Part shown: positions 11,987 to 22,176 of the stretch, in pieces
Layout: every line of letters begins with the position of its first letter
Position numbering within the stretch: the first letter of the stretch is position 1
DNA from: Agaricus subrufescens
Taxonomy: Eukaryota > Basidiomycota > Agaricomycetes > Agaricales > Agaricaceae
Direction of reading: 5' to 3'
NCBI GenBank assembly: GCA_029945375.1
Contig: CM057065.1
Location: 1,054,001 to 1,118,000 of the forward strand
DNA: 64,000 nt
Notes under the pieces: generated by a model
The model's input: only the letters and a program-made list of their open reading frames with translations
Databases searched by the model: none
Told to the model about the DNA's origin: nothing
Made by a program: the position numbers and the translations under genes

Positions 11987-13813
11987 CTACAATTCTTGTG
12001 ACACGTTAACAAGGGTATTAGAGCTAGCTGAGGCAGTAGAAGCAACCTCGGTGTCAGTGGGAATATCCTCCATTTGGTCTATGTCAACAACCCTATCAAT
12101 TCCCTCAACTATTCCCGAACCAGTGGTTGTGTTGGTGCTAACATACAATTGAGTAATAGAACTAATAGTTTATTGAATCACGTACCAGCATTGATTATAA
12201 ATCCGGTGCATCATTACATGAAATTTCGTTGGTGCCTTGTCTTTGATGCTCATAAGCCAGTTCTTGTGTCTGTTAAAAACATCCTCGGCGAGATCGAGAA
12301 CAAAATCAGAAGAAGTATGAATACCTGTAGTCCAGTCAATGATGGAAAAATGAACCTGTTTGAAAGTCAGTAAGTTGCGGTAAATGCCTATATAGGACTT
12401 ACTGCAGTTGCTACAAGGGCCAATGTTGAGGCAGGTATCTCCTTTTGATCAGGGTATAGAGGAAGAGTGGATACGAAAATATTGGAATGTTGGTCTCCAA
12501 GGGACACACGACGACCCGCATCATTGAATAAGAATTTCGACAGGGTCCGGATAATGGAAGGATGTTCGTAAGGTCGGCTCTTTATGGCATTGCCGTTCTA
12601 GCATGATGTTAGCTACATATTGTTGTTAACACATTAGCTTTCCATACCTCCTGAGGAAAAATATAGACTGAGTCCCGAAGAAGGGCATGAGCCAGGCCTT
12701 TAATCATGTTGATATTTGCCAGCGGATTTTCAAACCCAAAGCTGGCCCCGACAAGGGGGGCAGTGATTGACTTTACTTTGCTATGACGCAAAGCCAAACG
12801 GTGATTAACCTATGAGGTAATTCAGTATTTATATGAAAATGTAAAATTTAAGTTCACATACCATCTGCACAGCATACAGATTGAACCTTCGGTCCTCCTT
12901 GAAACGGCGAGCTAATTGGTCAAGTGACGCATTGCATGCGGCATTGATCAGTATCGTTGTGAGAACTGTAAACTCGCTGTCGTTCACAATGAAAAATCCT
13001 TGTTGGAGGCACATTTTCGTTGCCTGTGTTATACCTTGTGAAATAATATCGTGCAGGGGTTGAGGCTGGTCACCGATGGTGATAAGGCGCTGGCCTGGGG
13101 TAACGCATAGTGAGCCTCAACGGGCCTGTGCATTGACCATGGCCTACGGAATAATAAGTAATTAATCAGAATTATTTAAATAGTACTCGCATTTTGAAGA
13201 TCGATCGAAGGCTTTTCATCTTCAGGCTCATTGTCCTTGGACCAACATGGAACCTATATTAGTCAGTACAATGCTCAGAGTAAACAAACGGATAGTTACC
13301 TCGGAGCGATATTGATCGCCTTGTCTCGAGCCCCCATTGGAAGTTGAAGCTTCGCCGGGGGTACGATGCACTTGGACAAGCTCCGAGCTGAATTGCGAAG
13401 CAGCTTGTCCGCGTGCAAGGAGGTCAAGATCCTTGTCATCTTCCTCATCTTCGTCGAGCTCAGTACCGTTACCACCATCTTGAACTGACTTCTCATCATC
13501 AGATGAGTTGGACAATTCGAAGAGAGGCGGTGGGCGTGGCGGAAGAGCTGCCTGGGCAGCCTTCTGATGCACTGCGGGTGTCTTCTTTGCCCGAACATCT
13601 TCAAAAAAAATTGAATGGATGTTAGTGATCAACGACTTAAAGCAGATCTGTGTGAGACCTACTTCTTTGAGTTTGTGCGTCATCTTCAAGAGGCAAGTGT
13701 GTCCACTTCTTTGCCCAGGCCCTTTGATTCGAGACATTCCTGGGTTCTTGTTGTCAAGCTCGAGTCTTGCGATGCAAATCAGTGGCCTCAGTAGAGGTAG
13801 CAGTAGACGGCAT
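11987..13813 (-). pseudogene. DUF6532-like gene carried by the Plavaka element
   Basis: The ATG is at 13813-13811 and the stop at 11989-11987, with about six short introns. An acidic, low-complexity N-terminal part (SNSSDDEKS, ELDEDEEDDKD) is followed by a conserved part: QGITQATKMCLQQGFF, FGFENPLANINMIKGL, YEHPSIIRTLSKFLF and STLALVATAVHFSI. I recognise this as a DUF6532-type domain of Agaricomycetes, whose function is unknown. The C-terminus is Ser/Thr-rich and ends NVSQEL. In-frame TGA codons at 13756-13754 and 13119-13117 suggest it is dead in this copy. It is divergent from the transposase; the original spacing was about 0.4 kb before A1 landed 50 bases upstream of its start. Confidence 0.6.
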
Positions 13814-13862
13814 GGTGATAATCAAAAGGAAAGTGAAACCATGCACCAACATAAGGCTTTGC

Positions 13863-14413
13863 TGTTATAGTGACCCCGGCCCGGTCCTAAGCTGGGGCGA
13901 TACGTCACTACCGATAACACAGTTACTGATAGAGCATATCAAAGGAGCCTTCTCGGTTGAATGGAGATTCAACTTCAAAGGTAATAATACTGAGACGATT
14001 ATACAAGCAAGAGAGAGAGCTTAGCAATTAAGACTTATAGGTTCTAAAGCTTTTAGATAAAGGCTTAGTATTAGTCTCCACCTAACCAAGTAGAAACGTT
14101 GTTTCTACATGGTCGAGTTGAGGGGTTTATATACTACAGCGAGTATCTACTTATGTAATACTAATAGGAGTCATATCCAGTCATAACTAGTCATAATAAG
14201 TCATATCAAGTCATAACTAATCATAATGAGTCGTATCAAGTCATATAAGTCCTCCAAGTCATTATAAGTCAGAATGACTCATGACTGTGAGTCGGAAGAT
14301 TCTTGACTTTGCTGACTAAGAAATATTATGTAAGAAAAGAGAAACAATATTCGATATGATTACATCAGCAAAGGTAGGCATATTAGATAAGAAAAGGAAT
14401 TGAAATCATAACA
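13863..14413 (-). repeat. A1 3' LTR
   Basis: Read on the minus strand it begins TGTTATGATTTC and ends GGTCACTATAACA. U3 contains more than ten GACTNAT-type words between about 14167 and 14296, including a TGACTCAT (GCN4/AP-1-like) site at 14275-14282. A purine tract ACGAAAGGGATAA adjoins the LTR inside the element, at 14414-14426, and serves as the polypurine tract. Confidence 0.85.
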
Positions 14414-14490
14414 TTATCCCTTTCGTAAACTAGATGTCCACATCTAAATTTACAAATTGAGATTACCTTCCCTATTGATATTGTACTCAG

Positions 14491-14709
14491 TTACTTCGTC
14501 ATGTTAAAAGTCTTGTGACTCCTTATATTTGTCAACCTGATCATAAATTCCCAGTGTCGGGGATCGTTGGTGTTTAGGTTTGTTAGAATTTCTGCGGTGT
14601 ATGGAAGACGAGCAATTTGTTCCTCAATTGTGATGATTGGTGGGAGGGGTGGTAGTAGATATAAATGTTTTAACTGATTAGATATTATCTTTTGATCTAT
14701 CAGTGTCAT
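14491..14709 (-). CDS. Small sense ORF before the A1 3' LTR
   Basis: A 72-codon frame with a genuine ATG at 14709-14707. The product contains LPPLPPIITIEEQIARLP and ends NIRSHKTFNMTK. No family recognised. The final 100 bases of this region are alignable with the end of the A2 third ORF, but the rest is not. It could be the remains of a replaced module. Confidence 0.3.
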   Translation of the reverse strand: MTLIDQKIISNQLKHLYLLPPLPPIITIEEQIARLPYTAEILTNLNTNDPRHWEFMIRLTNIRSHKTFNMTK

Positions 14710-14812
14710 TTAGGATGTTGTTTGTTGTTTGGTTTAATTTTGATGTAAGATCCGGTATAGTGTTTGAATTATCTTGTAAAGATTCTTTCTTGCATTACAA
14801 CCATCGACACTC

Positions 14813-15340
14813 ATGTTCACTTCATTCATTAACTCGCTCTCTTCTTCTTTCATCTGTTGGGGTGCTTGCCAACCCTCTATCGTCATTCCTGATGATGATA
14901 TTCTCATCAACTACCTCCAGCAACTTCGTGTGTTGGCAGGTATTCTGGCATCTATTTCTGATGCTACTCTTTTCTCGAGTCTTACCACGACTCGTTTTCT
15001 GTTCTCCATTGATCTTCCAAATCACTCTCCGGTTTGGAACCATCATATTGCTTTATTTGAGCAATACAACCGAGTCCTTATTCCTATGACTATGCGTAGG
15101 AGTAAGCGGGCTGCATTTGACGCTCGGATATATCATTGTCCAAATTACATTTCCATCGATCATACCGAGGAGATACCGAAGGATTTGGTGGAGGTCATGG
15201 TATCTGTTTTGTCGTTGAGTGGGGTGGCATTGTTTGAGTTCTCGATTAAGGGGCAGGTAGTGGGGATATATGGGGAAGATGAATTTTTTAATTATATCTG
15301 TATTTGGAATCTTATTCTTTCTAGGTTTGGTAGGAAGTAG
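14813..15340 (+). CDS. 175-codon ORF antisense to A1, between pol and 3' LTR
   Basis: The ATG is at 14813-14815 and the stop at 15338-15340. The product has a hydrophobic Leu/Ile-rich N-terminal half and then a basic patch, MTMRRSKRAAFDARIYHCPN. It is not similar to Gag or Pol and I do not recognise it. It occupies the place where A2 has its zinc-knuckle third ORF but runs in the opposite direction to the element. No strong TATA box is visible upstream. It may be a captured gene or an accessory antisense gene. Confidence 0.42.
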   Translation: MFTSFINSLSSSFICWGACQPSIVIPDDDILINYLQQLRVLAGILASISDATLFSSLTTTRFLFSIDLPNHSPVWNHHIALFEQYNRVLIPMTMRRSKRAAFDARIYHCPNYISIDHTEEIPKDLVEVMVSVLSLSGVALFEFSIKGQVVGIYGEDEFFNYICIWNLILSRFGRK

Positions 15341-15479
15341 TTGAATGTATGGACATGATTTTAGTTATTGAACAATTTGTCTTTCGTTTTATTTTATTTT
15401 ATTCTTCTTTTTATATAGTTTTGCCATGTATTGGTTTATTACGTGTTATAAAATTGAGTTTTGTGATTATGTCATGATT

Positions 15480-15734
15480 TCAAGGCACGGTGGGTATGGA
15501 AGAAATGTTTGCAGTTGCGGTGTACCAAGATCTTGGACATTTTTCTTGCCGGTTGCTGGTATTGAGAATAATAAGAGAGGATAGTTGAAGTTGGTGGTGA
15601 TCAGTCTTATCCTGGACTGATACAGAAGGGGGTGTGATGTCCTGGTGGATGCTCTGGGTTTCAGAGTGTGAATTCTTGGCGTTTACGACAGGGGATGTAG
15701 AGTTTGAGGTGGTCGAGTTAGTTGAGTTGGTCAT
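15480..15734 (-). pseudogene. Truncated third ORF of A1
   Basis: The first 50 or so codons match the A2 third ORF (TNSTNSTTSNSTSP, HQDITPPSVSVQDK) and begin on the same ATGA overlap with the pol stop. After DHHQLQLSS the sequence diverges completely and stops after 84 codons. The zinc knuckles are missing. Confidence 0.6.
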
Positions 15735-18700
15735 TGACCGATATCTGTTGCTGGTAAGTTTCTGGTCCTTTTATACTCTTCAAGTGCCTCTTTTGCATTT
15801 TCTAAGTCATTTTCGATTTCCCAAGAATCCTCAGTTGGACCATAGCCTTTCCATCTGACTAGGTATTCTGTAGTTGTTCTGAGTCGATTGTTGACTCCAC
15901 GCTTTCTTCTGACTCGATGATTAATAATAGCTTCTACTTCATATTCTTCTTCTCCTGACACTAGTATTGGTGGCAGTTCTAGATTATGTTTTCCATAAAT
16001 GTCATTCTCTGTGACTGGTGTTAGCAATGACGTGTGAAATCTGTTGTGAATTTTCCATCTGTCTGGGAGTTTTAATTCATAGACTACAGGAGAGATCTTT
16101 CTTGTTATGGTGAAGGGACCTTCTCGTCGTTGGTTGAGTTTCTTTGACTCATATGGCATGGGTAGATTTCGATTATCTAGCCATACTTTGTCTCCTTCTT
16201 TGAATGGATTCCATGGTTTATTTTTGCGGTTACTCATAATGAGTCGTGCACGTTCATGTGCTTCCAATGCTGCTTGTCGAGTCTGTTCTAAGAATAGTGT
16301 CTTTTCTTCGATTGCTGGTGAGTTTGACTCTTCATGAGATATGAATGCTTTAGGGTTGTATCCCATGATTAATTCATAAGGTGTGTGTGTTCTTCCTGAA
16401 TGTGGTTTAGTGTTGTGTACGAATTCTATCATGGGTAAGGCTCTTTTCCAGTTGTTTGGATTTTTAGAAGTGTAAACTGCGAGATAGAATTCGATTTCTT
16501 GATTGTACCGTTCTGTCGTTCCATCTGTTTGTGGATGATATGCCGTTGAGAATGCTGGTGCTATATTTAGCTTTTCATAAAGTTTCTGCATAGATTTGGC
16601 TGCAAAACGAGGGTCTCTGTCCGAAATAATCTTTTGGGGGGTGCCATATTTAGAAAACACTTTCTCAATAAGGATTTCAGCTATATCATCAGCTGTAGCT
16701 GTTTTTCGAGTAGCTGTAAGGATTATCCCTTTCGTAAGTCCATGGTCCACTATGGACAATATTGAATCATATGATCCGTCTGGTGGTAGATCCGTGATGA
16801 GATCCATGGATATTTGTGTAAAGGGTTTAGTTGATCCTGGTCCCGAAATAGGTTGCATGGGTGGTTTGGTAGGATGTCGGTTAATTTTGTACTGTTGACA
16901 AACGGGGCAACCTTTGACATAGTTTTGGACGTAAGTTCCCATTCCTGGCCAGTATACTTCTTTAGTGAGTTTTCTCAAGGTTTCTGTTATTCCTGGGTGT
17001 CCTGATGACTCATGGTCGTGTGCATTTATTAAGATTTGCTTCTTAATTGTCGGGTTGTCTGGAATAACTATTCTTCCTTGGTATTTGTAGGAATTGTCTT
17101 CCTTGTTTTCGGTATATCTGTCAGATAATGTGACTAGAGATTTGTCATTGTTAATTTGAGTCATTAATTCTTCTGTCAAGAAGTTAATGAAATTTTCGGG
17201 AGGTAAAGCGGTGACATTTTCGTTGTCTTTCCCTTCTGGGACTAGGTCTGGTCTTCTGCTGAGTGCATCGGCTAATTTATTTTTGGTTCCTGCTAAGTGT
17301 TTTATGACATAGTTGAATCGAGTCATGTATAGTGTCCATCGGGCTTGACGGCGATTCAACTGTTGTGGTTCTCTCCATCTAGTAAGATTTTCGTGATCCG
17401 ACCAAATGGTGACTGGGTGATTTGATCTTTCTAAGTAGTGTCTCCATTCCTTTAGCGCTCTGATGATTGCTAGGAATTCCTGGTCTGAAACGTGATAGTT
17501 TCTTTCAGCTGCGTTTAATGCTTGGCTGAAATAGGCCACTGGATGTTTATCTCCATTGGTGTCCCTTTGGAGTAGTACTGCTCCGGTTGCGTATGCTGAT
17601 GAATCACATTCGATCTCGAATGGTTTATTTTGATCAGCTATTTGGAGTATTGGTCGTTCAAGGAATTGTAATTTCAGGTTTTCAAATGCTGCTTGTGCGT
17701 TTGAATTCCATTCGAATTTTGTGGTTTTCTTGGTTAATTGGTATAGGGGTTGTGCAATATGAGCATAATTCTTGATGAATTTGCGATAAAAGTTGCAGAA
17801 TCCTAAGAATTGTCTGACATTCTTGACTGTTTTTGGAGTAGGCCAGTCAGAAATTCCATTGAGTTTGGTTGATTCCATCTCGATGGAGTCATGAGTAATG
17901 ACAACTCCGAGATATTCTAGTCGATCTTTCTCGAATTCGCATTTTTCTGTCTTTAGATAGAGTTTGTTTCTTTGGAGTATTTTTAGAACTAGTAGAGTCA
18001 ATTCATGTAATCGTTGTTTTGAATCAGCATGAATCAGTATGTCGTCCATGTAGATTATGACTCCTCCTGAGTCAATGAGGTCCTTATATATGGAGTTCAT
18101 CATGGACTGGAATGTTGCTGGTGAATTGGTCATTCCAAAGAACATAACTGTGGGCTCATAGAACCCTTGCAGTGTTCTGAAGGCAGCTTTCCATTCGTCT
18201 CCTTGACGTATTCTCACGTTGTTGTATCCAAGCCTGACGTCTAGCTTGGTAAAATATTTTGATCCTTTTAATTTGTTCATTATGCTCGAAATGTTAGGAA
18301 TTGGGTAAGCATTCTTGATAGTGTTCTGATTTAGATATCGGTAGTCTTGGCATGGGCGTAAGTCTCCACTCTTCTTTCCTACAAAGAAGAATGATGATGC
18401 CATTGGCGATTCTGAAGGGCGGATATATCCCTTTCGTAGGTTTTCTTCTATAAACTTGCCCAATTCTTTCTCTTCTTTAGGTGTTAGAGCATATATCGGC
18501 ATGCGTTTTGGTTTAAATTCCGGTATGAGATCAATTTTATGATCCCATTCTCGTCGTGGTGGTATTCTTTCTGATTTTTGTTTGTCAAATACTTTGAGAA
18601 ATCTATGATATCTTCTAGGTACGACTTTGAGTGGGTCGGATTCCTTTTTAAGATTAACATTCTTTGCTAATTGTTGTGATGCGTTTGTTTTGTAGTTGAT

Positions 18701-19186
18701 CTCTTGATAGATTTTATTTATAGAATTGATTTCGAGAGCATGTTTCAATGGTATTGGAAGATGATTTTCGTCTCTCCATGATAATGATGGTGCCTGCCAA
18801 TCAATATCTGGGTTGAATTTCTTTAACCACGTAATTCCCAAAAATAGTTTATGTTTGCCAAGAGAAACTATTCTTGGTTTGATTATCATTGTCCTGTTAT
18901 TGATTGTGATTTTCATTTTGACATAATGGGAGCATTTTCCTGCAGAGTTTCGTGATCCGTCTGCATTTAATGTATATCGCACTTCTTTTAGTGGATATTT
19001 TTGGAGATGATATTTGTCGACTAATTGATGATCGACAAAATTTCCGCTAGCTCCTGAATCTAGTAGAGCTTCAATGTTATGTCGATTATTTTTGGTATGT
19101 AATTTTGTTGGAATTAGAAGTGTTCGTCCTGATGATTTCTGAAGATCAATTTGGTCGATTTGATCTTCAGGAGTTATTAAAAATTT
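15731..19186 (-). CDS. pol: Family A Pol polyprotein (A1, intact)
   Basis: Pol makes the protease, reverse transcriptase, RNase H and integrase that copy and insert the element. Its frame opens at the gag frameshift site. Motifs in order: protease LLDSGASGNF near 19065, RT catalytic IIYMDD near 18050, RNase H IECDSSAYATGAVL near 17600, integrase zinc finger HESSGHP with GCPVC near 16905, and integrase acidic residues in SMDLITD, SDRDPRF and TERYNQE. A C-terminal chromodomain (YEVEAII, EYLVRWKGYG, DSWE) spans about 15960-15790. The stop overlaps the ATG of the third ORF. The frame is uninterrupted and nearly identical to A2 pol. Confidence 0.9.
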   Translation of the reverse strand, partial: KFLITPEDQIDQIDLQKSSGRTLLIPTKLHTKNNRHNIEALLDSGASGNFVDHQLVDKYHLQKYPLKEVRYTLNADGSRNSAGKCSHYVKMKITINNRTMIIKPRIVSLGKHKLFLGITWLKKFNPDIDWQAPSLSWRDENHLPIPLKHALEINSINKIYQEINYKTNASQQLAKNVNLKKESDPLKVVPRRYHRFLKVFDKQKSERIPPRREWDHKIDLIPEFKPKRMPIYALTPKEEKELGKFIEENLRKGYIRPSESPMASSFFFVGKKSGDLRPCQDYRYLNQNTIKNAYPIPNISSIMNKLKGSKYFTKLDVRLGYNNVRIRQGDEWKAAFRTLQGFYEPTVMFFGMTNSPATFQSMMNSIYKDLIDSGGVIIYMDDILIHADSKQRLHELTLLVLKILQRNKLYLKTEKCEFEKDRLEYLGVVITHDSIEMESTKLNGISDWPTPKTVKNVRQFLGFCNFYRKFIKNYAHIAQPLYQLTKKTTKFEWNSNAQAAFENLKLQFLERPILQIADQNKPFEIECDSSAYATGAVLLQRDTNGDKHPVAYFSQALNAAERNYHVSDQEFLAIIRALKEWRHYLERSNHPVTIWSDHENLTRWREPQQLNRRQARWTLYMTRFNYVIKHLAGTKNKLADALSRRPDLVPEGKDNENVTALPPENFINFLTEELMTQINNDKSLVTLSDRYTENKEDNSYKYQGRIVIPDNPTIKKQILINAHDHESSGHPGITETLRKLTKEVYWPGMGTYVQNYVKGCPVCQQYKINRHPTKPPMQPISGPGSTKPFTQISMDLITDLPPDGSYDSILSIVDHGLTKGIILTATRKTATADDIAEILIEKVFSKYGTPQKIISDRDPRFAAKSMQKLYEKLNIAPAFSTAYHPQTDGTTERYNQEIEFYLAVYTSKNPNNWKRALPMIEFVHNTKPHSGRTHTPYELIMGYNPKAFISHEESNSPAIEEKTLFLEQTRQAALEAHERARLIMSNRKNKPWNPFKEGDKVWLDNRNLPMPYESKKLNQRREGPFTITRKISPVVYELKLPDRWKIHNRFHTSLLTPVTENDIYGKHNLELPPILVSGEEEYEVEAIINHRVRRKRGVNNRLRTTTEYLVRWKGYGPTEDSWEIENDLENAKEALEEYKRTRNLPATDIGQ

Positions 19187-20346
19187 TCAGCATATTCATG
19201 TGAAAATTCATCTAGGATGTCATCTATATCTTCGTCTTCTAAATTGTAGACCATAGCATTTGGATCTACTGGTGGTTGTGATGGTTGCTGTGGTTTTCTT
19301 CTGGGATTTCCTCTAGGTCTTCCATTTCCTGGTTTTGTTGAGTATCTTGGTTTAGGTTTAGATTTTGGAGTGAATTTGTTAGTCTTGTCCATTCTCTTTG
19401 AATCTGAGAGTTTGAGGTAGGCCTTGCGTTCTGGACAGTTTGCGACCCAATGTCCTGTCTTATGACAAAAGAAACATTCTCCGCGTCGTAAGGCTTGTTT
19501 CTGTTCTGGTGTGAAGATTGTATTGACAAAGGATTCGATTGTCTTTCGGTTTGAATTTCTTTGTCTAATGTGGTTGGCTTGTTCATCTTTGTAATCTTCT
19601 TCTTCACTGTCACTGTAGGATTCTTCGGATCCTGAGGTTTCATTGTCATCTGTGTGGATATCGAGCTCATTGATTGCATAGGTGAGTGCGTCAACGTCCA
19701 TGTCCCATTCGCTTCTTTGTCTGACTGGATTGTGATTGTATGGAGCATATCTTGGGTTTTGTCGCTTATGTTTGGTTTTACTGTGGTTCCTTGATGACTT
19801 ATAGTTGTTTGGTAGCTTAGATTGCTTTCTGTATCTGTTTTTGATGATCTCGATATCTTCGGCAGCTCTGGCAGCGGTTTTCCAAGCTTGTAAGTCTTGT
19901 GGTTGTTGCCTGAGTGCTTCTTCTCTGATTGAATCTTGTAATCCTGCTGCGTAATACGAGCAGAGGACGGTGTCATCTGTAATTCCAGATTGGCTCTTGA
20001 GGACTGAGAATTTGCTGTTGTATGATTGGATGTCCATTCCATGTGTCTGTCTGATGGCTCTGAGTTGCCTTTCGAGGTCTTGTTTTCTCTGGATTGGGGC
20101 GAACACTTGTTCCATTGCTGATTTGAAATCTGCATAGGTTCCTGGGTTTGCTTGGTTTGTTTTGAACCAGTCTTGTTTCCAATCTGCTGCTGATCCTTTG
20201 AGTAATCCGAGTATGAAAAAGATTTTTGTCCTGTTGTCTGTGATGTTGAGGGATTCGAAGTAGATGTCACATTCTTCGATCCATGTGTTATAATGCTTTG
20301 GGTCTCCATAGTAGACTTGAGGTTTCTCGAACTTGATTGTTGCCAT
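19177..20346 (-). CDS. gag: Family A Gag (A1)
   Basis: This structural protein forms the virus-like particle and binds the RNA. The 389-codon ATG frame starts MATIKFEKPQVYYG and contains the retrotransposon Gag signature (W near TWIEEC, GSAADW). It has one CCHC zinc knuckle, CFFCHKTGHWVANC, and an acidic C-terminus. The same frame stays open upstream for about 210 codons without ATG, through a Pro-rich part (PPRTPSPPRP), so the real protein may be longer. Gag ends at TAA 19179-19177, straight after the frameshift signal. Confidence 0.85.
   Translation of the reverse strand: MATIKFEKPQVYYGDPKHYNTWIEECDIYFESLNITDNRTKIFFILGLLKGSAADWKQDWFKTNQANPGTYADFKSAMEQVFAPIQRKQDLERQLRAIRQTHGMDIQSYNSKFSVLKSQSGITDDTVLCSYYAAGLQDSIREEALRQQPQDLQAWKTAARAAEDIEIIKNRYRKQSKLPNNYKSSRNHSKTKHKRQNPRYAPYNHNPVRQRSEWDMDVDALTYAINELDIHTDDNETSGSEESYSDSEEEDYKDEQANHIRQRNSNRKTIESFVNTIFTPEQKQALRRGECFFCHKTGHWVANCPERKAYLKLSDSKRMDKTNKFTPKSKPKPRYSTKPGNGRPRGNPRRKPQQPSQPPVDPNAMVYNLEDEDIDDILDEFSHEYAENF
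19180..19186 (-). promoter_or_regulatory. -1 ribosomal frameshift heptamer AAATTTT (A1)
   Basis: In the gag frame this reads A-AAT-TTT followed by the TAA stop. A -1 slip gives AAA-TTT-TTA and continues into pol. The heptamer fits the X-XXY-YYZ rule. A2 has the same site at 48025-48031. Confidence 0.72.
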
Positions 20347-20932
20347 TGGTTGTCTTGGTGGGCTTGGTGTTCTTGGTGGTGATCCTGGTGGACTTGGTGT
20401 TCCTGACGGTGATCTTCTTGGTGGTGTTGGTGGTCTGGGCGGACTTGGTGTTCTTGGTGGTGAATTAGGTTGTGTTGGGGGTTGTGGTGGTGTTGGTGGT
20501 CTTGAGTGACTACGGCTTTTGGTGTGTAGTATTGTTTTCTGAGTTCCTGTGTTTGTTGGGCTAATTTGTTGAGATTGTTTTCCTTTATTAGAGCTTCTTT
20601 GTCGTGGAGTTTCTCCAAGCGCTGAATAATTTTCGGGTAGTCCTGATCCTGAACTTGAAAGAAATCCTTCGTAAAGTTCGTTAGTTCCGATAAGTTTTCG
20701 CTTAATTTCTCGATCCGCTTCTGAGGGGTATTCCTCGCTTCTATTAATTTGTCTGATAACGGCAAGCTGATGTTCTTGTTCGATTGCCTTTTGATCAATG
20801 CACTGATATCTCTTTCCGTCTGATTCTTTGATATAGTACCAGACACTTTTTGCGGTGCTGAAGTAGACAGTTGTTTGGAGATTAGTGCTGAAGAATTGGA
20901 TGGGGTTTGGTTGTTCCGTGATGATGTCACTT

Positions 20933-21358
20933 TTATTTTAATTGTTTTGATGTGGGTGTATTGATTTCGACTGAATTGGTAACTTCTGATTCAGTTGTGG
21001 TAATTTTAGTTTTTACGTTTATTCCGTCTATGGTGCCTAAGTTATCTTTGTTAGTTGATATGTATTTATACCCTTCAGCTGGTGAGATTTGATTCTCGTC
21101 TCCCGCTGGCAGTTTATCCTTTCCCTTTATAAAGGCGGATTTAAGTCTTTTCAGACAAGTTGTACTAGACAGTTTATAGTCTTTCTCTGGACTTCTGATC
21201 GTTCCTTCCACAGTACTAGATCCGTTTATAGTCGTTCCAAACTCTGTACTGGACTTCGTGACTTCGTCAGTACCGATTCCGGTAACCTGAGATTCACTAG
21301 GGTTCTCTAGCCTCTTCAGGCCTCCTACAGTTGTGTTATGTGACCTGCTAGACTTCAA
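20933..21358 (-). other. Open leader frame upstream of A1 gag, no ATG
   Basis: A 141-codon open frame (from TTG at 21358) runs between the primer site and gag. It is Lys/Thr/Ser-rich and has no Met. In A2 a 5-A instead of 4-A run lets the same frame continue for 635 codons across gag. It could be the N-terminal part of Gag reached by splicing or frameshifting, or untranslated leader kept open by low T content. Confidence 0.4.
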
Positions 21359-21604
21359 TTACGGTCTGCAGTCGGTACAACAACCGTCCCGTATATTTTA
21401 CAAGCGCGACCTCGCTTAGCTGGTAGGCTCAGCCTCAACTATTTCCCTAGTTGGCAGGTGCCGTCAATCTCCCGGTAATAATAACACAAATAGTTTTTGG
21501 ACAGCTTTGTGTTTTTATTACGACCCCTAAAATTGACGATCGCTAGCGTTTGTTTAGGGTTTTATGGGGCAGCAAACGGTTTCGTCTCCAAGCAACGGAG
21601 AAGG

Positions 21605-21617
21605 AACGTTTCTACTT
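21605..21617 (-). promoter_or_regulatory. A1 primer binding site, self-priming type
   Basis: Just inside the 5' LTR the minus strand reads AAGTAGAAACGTT. This is the complement of AACGTTTCTACTT within the LTR, which lies about 33 bases after a TATATAAA box and so near the RNA 5' end. I saw no match to a usual tRNA primer site. Confidence 0.6.
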
Positions 21618-21619
21618 AA

Positions 21620-22171
21620 TGTTATAGTGACCCCGGCCCGGTCCTAAGCTGGGGCGATACGTCACTACCGATAACACAGTTACTGATAGAGCGTATCAAA
21701 GGAGCCTTCTCGGTTGAATGGAGATTCAACTTCAAAGGTAATAATACTGAGACGATTATACAAGCAAGAGAGAGAGCTTAGCAATTAAGACTTATAGGTT
21801 CTAAAGCTTTTTAGATAAAGGCTTAGTATTAGTCTCCACCTAACCAAGTAGAAACGTTGTTTCTACATGGTCGAGTTGAGGGGTTTATATACTACAGCGA
21901 GTATCTACTTATGTAATACTAATAGGAGTCATATCCAGTCATAACTAGTCATAATAAGTCATATCAAGTCATAACTAATCATAATGAGTCGTATCAAGTC
22001 ATATAAGTCCTCCAAGTCATTATAAGTCAGAATGACTCATGACTGTGAGTCGGAAGATTCTTGACTTTGCTCACTAAGAAATATTATGTAAGAAAAGAGA
22101 AACAATATTCGATATGATTACATCAGCAAAGGTAGGCATATTAGATAAGAAAAGGAATTGAAATCATAACA
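21620..22171 (-). repeat. A1 5' LTR
   Basis: 552 bases, nearly identical to the 3' LTR. It supplies the TATATAAA promoter and the start site used for self-priming. The TTTGC duplication follows at 22172-22176. Confidence 0.87.
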
Positions 22172-22176
22172 TTTGC

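Larger units (their letters stand above)
13863..22171 (-). mobile_element. Ty3/Gypsy chromovirus family A, copy A1, full length
   Basis: LTRs of 551 and 552 bases differ by about two substitutions and one indel by eye, so the insertion is recent. The target duplication TTTGC is at 13858-13862 and 22172-22176. All main genes run on the minus strand: gag, a -1 frameshift, then pol with PR-RT-RNaseH-IN-chromodomain. Gag (389 codons) and pol look intact, so this copy may be autonomous. Between pol and the 3' LTR the third ORF is truncated and the following block differs from A2. The element separates the two divergent Plavaka genes. Confidence 0.88.

Noticed and set aside
16596..16898. 100-codon ORF antisense to pol (also 50313-50615)
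   Set aside because: Exact mirror of the integrase region in both copies; no independent coding evidence.
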